Positions 1 through 6,084 of a stretch of 7,638 nt of DNA are shown piece after piece. The notes below the pieces were generated by a model. The model worked only from the letters and a program-made list of their open reading frames with translations, was not told the origin of the DNA and made no database searches. Position 1 is the first letter of the stretch, and every line of letters starts with the position of its first letter. Both the position numbers and the translations under genes were made by a program. Location of the stretch: contig CAMZKY010000273.1 in assembly GCA_947311455.1 (NCBI GenBank), positions 1 through 7,638 on the forward strand. Reading direction: 5' to 3'. This stretch comes from an uncultured Marinosulfonomonas sp. GTDB taxonomy: Bacteria > Pseudomonadota > Alphaproteobacteria > Rhodobacterales > Rhodobacteraceae.

Positions 1-72
1 AACGGGATCTGTTCAGAAAACCAAGCGTTGGACCCCATAGACATCGGGCCATCAGAGCCGCGCTTAAGCAAA
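1..72. other. Window edge, neighbour gene undecided
   Basis: These 72 bases lie downstream of the deaminase stop codon and are cut by the window edge. On the minus strand a frame is open from the deaminase end to the edge and contains ATG at 44 and at 38, which would begin MSMGSNAWFSEQIP; no purine-rich ribosome site precedes it. On the plus strand a frame is also open from base 1 to a TAA at 85-87, so it could equally be the C-terminus of a convergent gene overlapping the deaminase by 15 bp. I recognise neither product. No terminator hairpin is visible. Confidence 0.2.
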
Positions 73-1413
73 CTATCCCGTGGCTAAATTCGAGGCCAGT
101 TTATTTTGCCGTTCAATAATACGGGGTAAATCGATGGCGGTAATTTGCCCATCACGGACAACTTGGCGCCCTTCCACAAACAAATCGCGCACTTTGGTTG
201 GCCCCGCCAGCAAAAGCGCCGCTGGATCCCAACTTCCGGCGCTTTCCACGCCTGACACATCCCAGATCGCGATATCGGCGCGTTTGCCTATCGCCAGCTG
301 CCCACAATCATCACGTCCCAACACCTGTGCGCCACCGCGCGTGGCAATTTCCAGCGCTTCACGTGCGCTCATCGCATCGGCCCCGTTTTGCACCCGTTGC
401 AACAGCATGGTTTGGCGCGCTTCAATAGCAATATTTCCTGCATCATTGCTGGCCGAACCATCCACGCCAAGCCCGACCTTTACATCGGCATCGCGCAACG
501 CACGCACAGGCGCGATCCCTGAGCCAAGGCGGCAATTTGAACAGGGACAATGCGCCACACCGGTGCGGGATTTGGCAAACAAATCAATTTCTCGCCCATC
601 CAGCTTAACGCAATGGGCGTGCCAAACATCATCACCTGTCCAACCCAGATCTTCGGCATATTGGCCCGGACGGCAGCCAAATTTTTCAAGGCTATAGGCA
701 ATGTCTTCGTCATTTTCCGCCAGGTGGGTGTGCAGCATCACACCCTTGTCCCGCGCCAAAAGCGCCGCATCACGCATCAAATCGCGGCTAACGGAAAACG
801 GCGAACACGGCGCAATGCCGACCCGCACCATAGCCCCGTCACGTGCATCATGGAATTTGTCGATCACACGGATGCAATCCTTTAGAATGTCCGCCTCGAT
901 TTCAACCAAACCGTCGGGGGGTAGCCCACCATCGCTTTCGCCGATGCTCATGGAGCCGCGGGTGGGGTGAAAGCGTATCCCAATTTCCATCGCGGCGTCT
1001 ATGGTATCATCCAAACGGCTGCCATTGGGGAAAAGATACAAATGGTCGGAACTTAGCGTGCATCCAGAAAGCGCCAACTCGGCCAAACCAACCAACGCGG
1101 AAATGCGCATTTCCTCAGGGCCAAATTTTGACCAAATTGGATAAAGGGTTTGTAGCCAGCCAAACAAAAGCGCATCCTGCCCACCTGGTACTGCGCGGGT
1201 TAAGGTTTGATACAGGTGATGGTGAGTGTTTACCAAGCCCGGCGTAACCACACAGCCATTTGCGTTGATGATTTCCGCACTACCTACCTGTAAATCCCCG
1301 CCAATCTCAACGATCACACCGCCTTTAATTTTAACGTCTGAATTGATTAGCTCGCGCCTTTGATCATCCATTGTAATCACAGTGTGGGCATTGCGGATCA
1401 GAATTTCTTTCAT
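73..1413 (-). CDS. 8-oxoguanine deaminase (amidohydrolase family)
   Basis: Zinc-dependent cytosolic deaminase of the amidohydrolase superfamily (ATZ/TRZ branch), predicted to convert 8-oxoguanine to urate plus ammonia, which clears an oxidised purine and feeds purine catabolism. The 446-residue length suits the family. The N-terminal metal motif is NTHHHLYQT near residue 62 (HxH at 64 and 66). Further metal or catalytic positions are HTHLAE (228-233), HAHC (265-268) and GLGVDGSASND (314-324, Asp318). The HHHLYQTLTRA stretch and the SNDAGN segment are what I associate with the 8-oxoguanine deaminase group rather than guanine or cytosine deaminases or atrazine hydrolases. The ATG at 1413 is preceded by GGAGAA with 7-nt spacing, lying inside the end of the upstream phosphatase gene only 3 bp away, so the two are almost certainly co-transcribed. 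Substrate assignment is by family resemblance; isoguanine or another aminated purine remains possible. Confidence 0.88.
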   Translation of the reverse strand: MKEILIRNAHTVITMDDQRRELINSDVKIKGGVIVEIGGDLQVGSAEIINANGCVVTPGLVNTHHHLYQTLTRAVPGGQDALLFGWLQTLYPIWSKFGPEEMRISALVGLAELALSGCTLSSDHLYLFPNGSRLDDTIDAAMEIGIRFHPTRGSMSIGESDGGLPPDGLVEIEADILKDCIRVIDKFHDARDGAMVRVGIAPCSPFSVSRDLMRDAALLARDKGVMLHTHLAENDEDIAYSLEKFGCRPGQYAEDLGWTGDDVWHAHCVKLDGREIDLFAKSRTGVAHCPCSNCRLGSGIAPVRALRDADVKVGLGVDGSASNDAGNIAIEARQTMLLQRVQNGADAMSAREALEIATRGGAQVLGRDDCGQLAIGKRADIAIWDVSGVESAGSWDPAALLLAGPTKVRDLFVEGRQVVRDGQITAIDLPRIIERQNKLASNLATG

Positions 1414-1416
1414 CGG

Positions 1417-2229
1417 CTAATTCTCCGACGCTTTGCGTAAAATCTCAAGTGCGGATTGGTGAATATCCGCATTTGCCGCCGCAAGCATACGCCCGCCATC
1501 ATGCGCCGGTTTCCCCTGCCAATCGGTGACAACCCCACCCGCGGCCTGAACCACAGCGATCGGGGCTTGCACATCATAGGATTGCAGACCGGCTTCAACC
1601 ACAAGATCAACACACCCAAGCGCCAAAAGTGCGTAGCCGTAGCAATCCATCCCATAGCGCACAAGCCGCACATCCCGCGCCAGATCCGTAAAGGCTGCGC
1701 GCTCAATTTCGCTGCCAATTTCGGGAAATGTGCTTAACATTGTTGCATTTCCTAGATCGGTGTTTTTACTAGTTAGCAGCGGTTTAACATTATTGCGAGA
1801 CACAAGCTGTGCCTCCCCCAACCCGCCAATAAATTGTTCGCCGATATGGGGCTGGACAATAATACCGTAAAATGGCCCGTCCGCATCGCGCACAGAGATC
1901 AACACACCCCATGTAGGTGTGCCGCTGATATAGCCGCGGGTGCCATCAATCGGATCCAGAACCCAGGTTAGGCCGCTTGTTCCGGCTTGAAACCCGTATT
2001 CTTCGCCAAGGATTGCATCGTCGGGCCGCATTTTCGCAAGCACAGCGCGCATCGCCTTTTCGGCGGCGCGATCCGCAATTGTAACCGGATCAAAGCTGTC
2101 TTGTTCTTTGTTGTCGGCAACAAGGCCGGAAACGCGAAAGTGGCGCATGGTTTCCACCTGCGCCACTTCAGCCATTGCGTTGGCTGTTGCTTTTATCTTT
2201 GCTTGTTCCTGCGCACTTAACTTCGCCAT
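1417..2229 (-). CDS. hisN: Histidinol-phosphatase, inositol monophosphatase family (HisN type)
   Basis: Mg-dependent phosphatase of the IMPase superfamily, predicted to hydrolyse histidinol phosphate to histidinol, the penultimate part of histidine synthesis, in the cytosol. Metal-site motifs are LGEEYG (Glu-Glu near residues 76-77, counted from the start chosen here), DPIDGTRGY (from about 92) and the second Asp in SYDVQAP (about 219) followed by QAAGGVVTDWQGKP. This YD-Q-A plus AGG-V-DWQG ending is typical of HisN rather than SuhB/inositol phosphatases or CysQ. I chose the ATG at 2229 (270 residues, MAKLSAQE) because the AAGGG ribosome site sits 8 nt before it. The ATG two codons upstream at 2235 would leave only 2 nt. 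The gene follows an XRE regulator by about 70 bp and is followed by the deaminase after 3 bp. In vivo substrate is inferred; related enzymes also act on other sugar or inositol phosphates. Confidence 0.85.
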   Translation of the reverse strand: MAKLSAQEQAKIKATANAMAEVAQVETMRHFRVSGLVADNKEQDSFDPVTIADRAAEKAMRAVLAKMRPDDAILGEEYGFQAGTSGLTWVLDPIDGTRGYISGTPTWGVLISVRDADGPFYGIIVQPHIGEQFIGGLGEAQLVSRNNVKPLLTSKNTDLGNATMLSTFPEIGSEIERAAFTDLARDVRLVRYGMDCYGYALLALGCVDLVVEAGLQSYDVQAPIAVVQAAGGVVTDWQGKPAHDGGRMLAAANADIHQSALEILRKASEN

Positions 2230-2236
2230 TTTCATC

Positions 2237-2258
2237 GCCCTTAATCTGCCCTTAAGGG
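2237..2258 (-). promoter_or_regulatory. Duplicated Shine-Dalgarno-like repeat before hisN
   Basis: Read on the minus strand, TTAAGGGC occurs twice in direct repeat, at 2255-2248 and 2244-2237, 11 bp apart. The copy nearer the gene supplies the ribosome site that favours the ATG at 2229. The outer copy is also part of a perfect 10-bp palindrome, CCCTTAAGGG, at 2249-2258. Role is unknown: it could be a spare ribosome site, a small operator or chance. Confidence 0.4.
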
Positions 2259-2299
2259 AATGGTTTGAAGCGAAAAGCGAAAGGCGTCAAGCGGTCAAA

Positions 2300-2674
2300 T
2301 TAGGCCGCGTCACTTAGAACGCGTGCCAAATCAAACAGGCGCTTACGTTGGTTTTGCGGCATCGCATAATATGAACGCACCAATTCCAAAGCCTCCTTAT
2401 TGGCTAGAATATCGGCTGGGATACCATTTTTATCGGAATCAGCTGGCTGTTCGCCTGCAGTTAGGCCTTCGAAGAAAAAACTAACCGGAACACCCAAGGC
2501 ATCTGAAATGTCCCAAAGACGAGATGCGCTCACGCGATTCATGCCGGTTTCATATTTTTGGATTTGCTGGAATTTAATGCCAACTTTCTCAGCAAGCTGT
2601 TGTTGTGTCATGCCAGTGAGCCAACGGCGGTGACGAACACGTTTACCTACATGGATATCTACAGGATGTTTCAT
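2300..2674 (-). CDS. XRE-family helix-turn-helix transcriptional regulator
   Basis: A 124-residue DNA-binding protein. The HTH_3/Cro-C1 domain spans about residues 10-66 and includes TQQQLAEKVGIKFQQIQKYE, where the IKFQQIQKYE recognition region is followed by TGMNRVSASRLWDISDALGVPVSFFFEG. This pattern matches the small alphaproteobacterial regulators related to rhizobial PraR. The C-terminal half (70-124) is an acidic linker, then a helical stretch (ANKEALELVRSYYAMP, RKRLFDLARVL) likely used for dimerisation. I chose the ATG at 2674 because GGGGAAACC precedes it directly and the protein then begins MKHPVDIHVGKRVRHRR like its relatives. A frame extending to 2716 adds 14 residues of unlike composition. 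It is the first gene of a probable operon with hisN and the deaminase, but a 70-bp gap leaves room for a separate downstream promoter. Target genes cannot be read from the sequence. Confidence 0.85.
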   Translation of the reverse strand: MKHPVDIHVGKRVRHRRWLTGMTQQQLAEKVGIKFQQIQKYETGMNRVSASRLWDISDALGVPVSFFFEGLTAGEQPADSDKNGIPADILANKEALELVRSYYAMPQNQRKRLFDLARVLSDAA

Positions 2675-2780
2675 GGTTTCCCCAATACAATTAAAGATTT
2701 TGATCTCATATATCATAAAGCAATTTTCATGCCAAACTTACGCTCAAAGGAAATATTTTATTTTTCCATTACCCAAAAGC

Positions 2781-2797
2781 CAGTATACCACTGTATA
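2781..2797. repeat. GTATA direct repeats with dyad, possible operator
   Basis: GTATA occurs at 2783-2787 and 2793-2797, exactly 10 bp apart, so both would face the same side of the helix. Overlapping this is a short dyad, CAGT (2781-2784) and ACTG (2790-2793). It lies about 110 bp upstream of the XRE start codon. It could be an operator for that regulator or for an unknown one; the sequence alone does not decide. Confidence 0.25.
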
Positions 2798-2987
2798 ATA
2801 AGACATAAACCTTAAAAAATTCCCACTTTAATTTCGTACAGCCTGTAGAATCATTGGATCGTTGCAATCAATCAATAAGTGTTTCGCATAAAGCGTTGCA
2901 TTTTGCATTTACAACCTAAGATAATCTTTTCGTTTTGCAAATCTCGCCTGATATTCTTGGTTTTACCACGTTCATGCCTGTGATACC

Positions 2988-3010
2988 TCTCCCCTGATAA
3001 TTTCGGGAGA
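2988..3010 (+). promoter_or_regulatory. Dyad TCTCCC-N11-GGGAGA in oxidoreductase leader
   Basis: TCTCCC (2988-2993) and GGGAGA (3005-3010) are perfect inverted repeats around an 11-nt loop. In RNA they would form a 6-bp stem that hides GGGAGA, the best ribosome-binding-like sequence before the oxidoreductase. In DNA the 23-bp dyad could be an operator. It bears on the start choice of the next gene: GGGAGA would serve a TTG at 3016, while the ATG at 3028 has its own weaker GGA site. Confidence 0.4.
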
Positions 3011-3027
3011 ACACTTTGGAAAACACA

Positions 3028-3987
3028 ATGAAAGCTATTCTTGTTCAAGATACATCCGGTCAAACAGTTCTTGCCGATATCCCGCGTCCCTCCCCTAGAC
3101 CCGATGAAATTCGCATACAAATTCAGGCCTGCGGCTTGAATTTTGGCGATCTTTTGATGATCAACGGCACCTATCAGGAAAGGCCTGATTTACCTTTTGT
3201 GTTGGGAATGGAGCCCGCGGGGATTGTGGATGCGATTGGTGATAACGTAACCGGGTTTTCTGTTGGCGATCGCGTTGTCACCTATTCAGGCCATAACGGC
3301 CTTGCCGAATACGGATGTTTCAAGGCCGATCTGTGCCTGCCAATCCCCGACAATATGGGTATGGCCACGGCGGCGGGTTTTTTAATTGCCTATGGCACGT
3401 CCCATTTGGCGCTGGAACATCGCGCACATTTGCAACCAGAGGAAACCCTTTTGGTTCTGGGGGCTGCAGGCGGCGTGGGCCTGACGGCTGTCGAAATTGG
3501 CAAACAAATGGGGGCAACAGTGATCGCCTGCGCACGCGGCGCCGGAAAACTTGACGTGGCCAAACAGGCAGGCGCCGACCATTTGATCAATAGCAATACC
3601 GACGATTTACGCGAGATCGTTAAATCCCTTGGTGGAGCCGATGTGGTTTATGATCCGGTCGGAGGCGATCTGTTCAAAGCTGCTTTTCGGGCTTGCAACC
3701 CCGAGGCGCGGATCATTCCGCTAGGGTTTGCCAGCGGCAATGTTCCGCAAATTCCCGCCAATATTCTTTTGGTAAAAAATATCACCGCGATTGGGTATTA
3801 TTGGGGTGGCTATACAAAATTCCGACCAAAAAAGCTGCGTGACAGCCTGCTCACCATGCTTGACTGGTATAGCCAAGGTCGCCTTAAACCCCATATCAGC
3901 CATAAATTGCCACTTGAAAAAACCGACGCGGCGCTTGAGTTGTTACGGTCGCGCACATCAACGGGCAAAGTGGTTGTAACAATCTAA
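3028..3987 (+). CDS. NADPH:quinone oxidoreductase-like MDR protein
   Basis: Zinc-free member of the medium-chain dehydrogenase/reductase superfamily (quinone oxidoreductase group), predicted to use NADPH to reduce quinones or alpha,beta-unsaturated carbonyls in the cytosol. With the ATG at 3028 it has 319 residues, normal for the group. The GroES-like domain covers about 1-120 and the Rossmann domain about 125-270, with the nucleotide loop LGAAGGVGLTA (144-154) and DPVGGDLF near 209. The catalytic-zinc GHE motif of alcohol dehydrogenases is replaced by GMEPAG (60-65) and no structural-zinc cysteines are seen. I prefer ATG 3028 (MKAILVQD, the usual family beginning, with GGA 7 nt upstream). 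A TTG at 3016 with GGGAGA 5 nt upstream would add MENT. The gene stands alone, ends 3 bp from the convergent LysR gene and has no visible terminator of its own. The true substrate is unknown. Confidence 0.85.
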   Translation: MKAILVQDTSGQTVLADIPRPSPRPDEIRIQIQACGLNFGDLLMINGTYQERPDLPFVLGMEPAGIVDAIGDNVTGFSVGDRVVTYSGHNGLAEYGCFKADLCLPIPDNMGMATAAGFLIAYGTSHLALEHRAHLQPEETLLVLGAAGGVGLTAVEIGKQMGATVIACARGAGKLDVAKQAGADHLINSNTDDLREIVKSLGGADVVYDPVGGDLFKAAFRACNPEARIIPLGFASGNVPQIPANILLVKNITAIGYYWGGYTKFRPKKLRDSLLTMLDWYSQGRLKPHISHKLPLEKTDAALELLRSRTSTGKVVVTI

Positions 3988-3990
3988 CAC

Positions 3991-4842
3991 TTAAATACTG
4001 ACAAACGCTTGGCGCAAAAATCGGGCCAGATCATCGGCCATTTCCCCTTTGGCCAAATCCCCCACATACATATTGATCTGCTTGGTCATCAATTCGGGCA
4101 ACGAACCGTTGTGATCAATCGGGTGCAGCTGTGGCGGCTCCATCCCTTCTAGCAACGTGTGCACGGCCAAATCGGCACTGACAGACGCCTCAATCGTGCG
4201 GGTCGAATCAGATTCGATTGCCATTTCCCACAGAATGTTTGCGTCATCCAGCGCCTTTTGCACCCCTTTGCGAAAGATGCATCGGTGTTCATACGCCAAC
4301 CGCAACGGGCGATGTTTCCATGCGTTGCCATTCGGCGCACCGACCCAAACCAATGGCAGGATCAACAGGGTTTCACCACCCGTATCGCAGCTGTCTTCTG
4401 TGGTCAGGATAATATCACACTCCCCACGGTTAAACATTTTGCGCAATTCCGTGGTATAGGACGATACCAGATGCACATTCACCCGCGGATAAGCCGTATT
4501 AAATCGTTGCAGCACCTGTGGAATCGCCGGATACACAATATCCGACGGCACCCCCAGAACAATTGTGCCTTCAAATGATTTACTGGTCAAACGCGCATAG
4601 ATTTCATCGTTTAAGGCCAGCATTTTTCTGGCATAGCCTAATAGCTGTTCCCCTTCTGCTGTCAATTCAACCCCACGGCCAACCCGATCCAGCACTTTCA
4701 GCCCCAGAGATTCCTCTAGCCGTTTTAATTGCATCGACACGGCGGATTGGGTCAGATTCAAAAAACCTGCCGCTTTGGTTACGCCGCCCACATCCGCCAC
4801 CGCCACAAATGACCGAAGCGCCGTTAGGTCAAGATTTCTCAT
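3991..4842 (-). CDS. LysR-family transcriptional regulator (LrhA/HexA-like)
   Basis: A 283-residue LysR-type regulator, close to the usual family length. The winged helix-turn-helix domain is at about residues 5-63 (LDLTALRSFVAVADVGGVTK, then NLTQSAVSMQLKRLEESLG), followed by a linker helix (64-88) and a periplasmic-binding-protein-like effector domain from about 93. The domain begins GTIVLGVPSDIVYPAIPQVL, a form I associate with the LrhA/HexA/DoxR subgroup. I chose the ATG at 4842 since AAGGA lies 7 nt before it and the protein then starts MRNLDLTALRSF; an ATG at 4875 has no ribosome site. It is divergent from the DUF1127 gene, and a T-N11-A dyad 37 bp upstream overlaps its own best promoter, which suggests autoregulation. 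It ends 3 bp from the convergent oxidoreductase gene. The effector molecule and regulon cannot be told from sequence. Confidence 0.88.
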   Translation of the reverse strand: MRNLDLTALRSFVAVADVGGVTKAAGFLNLTQSAVSMQLKRLEESLGLKVLDRVGRGVELTAEGEQLLGYARKMLALNDEIYARLTSKSFEGTIVLGVPSDIVYPAIPQVLQRFNTAYPRVNVHLVSSYTTELRKMFNRGECDIILTTEDSCDTGGETLLILPLVWVGAPNGNAWKHRPLRLAYEHRCIFRKGVQKALDDANILWEMAIESDSTRTIEASVSADLAVHTLLEGMEPPQLHPIDHNGSLPELMTKQINMYVGDLAKGEMADDLARFLRQAFVSI

Positions 4843-4962
4843 ATCATCTTCCTTGATGTTTAACTTGGCAATCATTCATTAGTAAAATTAATCATATGCC
4901 GACATATAGATCAAGTAAATTGATACCAAACAACAAACACATCGCCAAGAAAGGGCTTAGCA
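4843..4962. promoter_or_regulatory. Divergent LysR/DUF1127 promoter region with LTTR box
   Basis: A perfect TTA-N7-TAA dyad (ATTA/TAAT if extended by one base on each side) lies at 4879-4891 and fits the T-N11-A rule for LysR-type operators. On the minus strand, TTTACT (complement of 4914-4919), 17 nt, TATGAT (complement of 4891-4896) is a good sigma70-like promoter for the LysR gene, with the dyad abutting its -10 box. On the plus strand TTGGCA (4865-4870), 16 nt, ATTAAT (4887-4892) could serve DUF1127, with the dyad inside the promoter. A second dyad, ATATG-CCGA-CATAT, is at 4894-4907. The ribosome site for DUF1127 is AAAGGG, 7 nt before its ATG. Confidence 0.5.
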
Positions 4963-5229
4963 ATGACAACACTCACATTCGCGCCCCACGCTCCACAAGG
5001 ATTTTTCCCGTTCAATTCGGCGTTCTCTGCCGTGAAGACAATGATCGAAACCCGAAAGCAGCGCCACGCTTTGGAAATGCTTGATTCTGCGGCAATGGCC
5101 GATATCGGGCTAACATATGCGCAGGCAAAAGCCGAATTCACTCGTAAATTCTGGGACATCCAGGCGCGCGACACCCCAAACCCCAACAATTTCCGCGCAA
5201 TTCAACGCAATATCACCGATACACCTTGA
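4963..5229 (+). CDS. DUF1127 domain-containing small protein
   Basis: An 88-residue protein. The DUF1127 domain is at about residues 25-66: KQRHALEMLDSAAMADIGLT, then YAQAKAEFTRKFW, which contains the family's conserved L-x-x-L-D-x-x-x-x-x-D-I-G-L core and the closing FW. The N-terminal 24 residues (rich in Phe and Pro) and the 20-residue tail lie outside the domain. Known DUF1127 proteins are short and basic, and some studied alphaproteobacterial members have been linked to RNA metabolism or phosphate and stress responses; whether this one shares that role is inference. The ATG is well supported by AAAGGG 7 nt upstream. It is divergent from the LysR gene, which is therefore a candidate regulator, and it is separated from the downstream Bax-inhibitor gene by a terminator-like hairpin, so it is probably transcribed alone. 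Confidence 0.8.
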   Translation: MTTLTFAPHAPQGFFPFNSAFSAVKTMIETRKQRHALEMLDSAAMADIGLTYAQAKAEFTRKFWDIQARDTPNPNNFRAIQRNITDTP

Positions 5230-5254
5230 AAAACGGGCCATCTTTACCGATATT
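5226..5254 (+). promoter_or_regulatory. Sigma70-like promoter for the Bax inhibitor-1 gene
   Basis: TTGAAA (5226-5231, five of six consensus bases) and GATATT (5249-5254, four of six) are separated by exactly 17 nt. The -35 box overlaps the DUF1127 stop codon and the -10 box begins the loop of the terminator-like hairpin. The predicted start, near 5261, would give a leader of about 50 nt that lacks the left arm of the hairpin. Assigned by eye; no transcript data. Confidence 0.45.
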
Positions 5255-5275
5255 AAGGGGTGAAGGTGGCCTTTT
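5236..5275 (+). terminator. Terminator-like hairpin after DUF1127
   Basis: The left arm (5236-5248) pairs over 13 positions with the right arm (5259-5271), counting two G-U wobble pairs, around a 10-nt loop; TTTT follows at 5272-5275. It lies 6 bp after the DUF1127 stop. The stem is strong but the U tract is short, so termination may be partial. The two wobbles leave the opposite-strand RNA with A-C mismatches, so the structure favours the plus-strand transcript. Confidence 0.6.
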
Positions 5276-5312
5276 GGGCTTCCGTAACAGTTTTGATCCT
5301 TGGAGGGATATA

Positions 5313-6032
5313 ATGGCAGATTTTAATACCATCGGCACGCGCGCAGGCGTTGGTAGTGCAGAAATCGACGCGGGCCTTCAGGCCCACATGAACAAAGTCT
5401 ATGGCACCATGTCGGTCGGCCTGTTGGTAACCGCAGGCGTTGCTTGGGCTGTTGGCAATAACGCAGAAATGCTGTCGTTCTTCTTTACCGGCTTTATGCG
5501 TTACATCGTGATGTTCCTGCCCCTGATCATGGTCTTTGCTTTTGGTGCCCTATTGAACCGTATCTCGGCCGCTGGCGCACAACTGTTCTTCTATGTATTT
5601 GCTGCGGCGATGGGCCTTTCGATTGCCTGGATATTCGCGGTTTATACCGGATTTTCGATCACCCAGACATTCCTTGTCACATCCATCGCTTTTGCAGGTC
5701 TTAGCCTGTATGGCTATACCACCAAAAAAGACCTGTCCGGTATGGGCACATTTTTGATGATGGGCCTGATCGGATTGATCGTTGCCTCAATCGTTAATAT
5801 GTTTTTGGGGTCTGGCGTGGTGCAGCTGGCCATTTCCGCGATTGGCGTTTTGATTTTTGCCGGCCTAACGGCCTATGACACACAGAAAATCAAATCCACC
5901 TACCTTGCCCACGCGCATCATGGCGATACCGAATGGCTGGGCAAAGCCGCAATCATGGGCGCGCTGAACCTGTATCTGGATTTCGTGAACATGTTCATGT
6001 TCCTGCTGTCTTTCCTTGGTGGCCGCGACTGA
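5313..6032 (+). CDS. Bax inhibitor-1/YccA family membrane protein
   Basis: A 239-residue inner-membrane protein of the BI-1 (TMBIM/YccA) family with about seven hydrophobic segments, roughly at 30-48, 62-81, 89-110, 115-135, 145-165, 168-188 and 212-235. Family signatures are FAGLTAYDTQKIK (182-194) and LNLYLDFVNMF (219-229); their Asp189 and Asp223 match the aspartate pair that, in the Bacillus homologue YetJ, controls pH-dependent calcium leak. The soluble loop between the last two segments is His-rich (YLAHAHHGD). Function here is inferred: YccA-type members interact with the FtsH protease and others leak calcium. I chose the ATG at 5313 (MADFNTIG) because GGAGGG ends 5 nt before it; the frame is open upstream to 5226, but that extension would run through the terminator-like hairpin and lacks a ribosome site. 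The gene is followed by a strong terminator and appears monocistronic. Confidence 0.9.
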   Translation: MADFNTIGTRAGVGSAEIDAGLQAHMNKVYGTMSVGLLVTAGVAWAVGNNAEMLSFFFTGFMRYIVMFLPLIMVFAFGALLNRISAAGAQLFFYVFAAAMGLSIAWIFAVYTGFSITQTFLVTSIAFAGLSLYGYTTKKDLSGMGTFLMMGLIGLIVASIVNMFLGSGVVQLAISAIGVLIFAGLTAYDTQKIKSTYLAHAHHGDTEWLGKAAIMGALNLYLDFVNMFMFLLSFLGGRD

Positions 6033-6054
6033 TCTTGCAATAACCTGTTAATCT

Positions 6055-6084
6055 AAAAGGCCAGCCACCGCGCTGGCCTTTTTT
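6055..6084 (+). terminator. Intrinsic terminator of the Bax inhibitor-1 gene
   Basis: GGCCAGC (6059-6065) and GCTGGCC (6072-6078) form a perfect GC-rich stem with a 6-nt loop, preceded by AAAA and followed by TTTTTT. It is 26 bp after the BI-1 stop. On the minus strand the same stem is followed by TTTTAGATT, so it may also stop transcription arriving from the TerB-like gene. Confidence 0.9.

Larger units (their letters stand above)
2675..3027. promoter_or_regulatory. AT-rich divergent regulatory region
   Basis: This stretch carries no convincing gene and separates the divergent XRE and oxidoreductase genes. For the XRE gene, a promoter-like pair on the minus strand is TTGGCA (complement of 2730-2735), 17 nt, TATATG (complement of 2707-2712). 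For the plus-strand oxidoreductase, a weaker pair is TTGCAT (2896-2901), 18 nt, GATAAT (2920-2925). Other structure includes GTATA direct repeats at 2783 and 2793, a triple CAAT repeat at 2865-2876 and a hairpin-forming dyad at 2988-3010. The promoters are read by eye against the sigma70 consensus and are untested. Confidence 0.4.

Noticed and set aside
80..697. Long plus-strand open frame (205 codons) opposite the deaminase
   Set aside because: It is antisense to a gene with full catalytic motifs; its translation is low in complexity and shows no domain. Its length reflects codon bias of the true gene.
2865..2876. Triple CAAT repeat and nearby repeated TTGCAT
   Set aside because: Very short and in AT-rich DNA where such runs are expected; no array, spacer pattern or longer unit, so not a CRISPR array or meaningful repeat.
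2872..3120. Minus-strand 82-codon open frame across the oxidoreductase start
   Set aside because: Odd Cys/Lys/Asn-rich translation, overlap with a well-supported gene and its promoter region, and no recognisable motif.
4157..4578. Overlapping plus-strand frames opposite the LysR gene
   Set aside because: Antisense shadows; the minus-strand reading gives a complete LysR protein with a good ribosome site.
5309..5314. Perfect TATAAT at the Bax inhibitor-1 start codon
   Set aside because: It includes the first two bases of the ATG, so transcription would begin inside the gene, and no -35 box lies 16-18 nt upstream. It is a by-product of the ribosome-site spacing.
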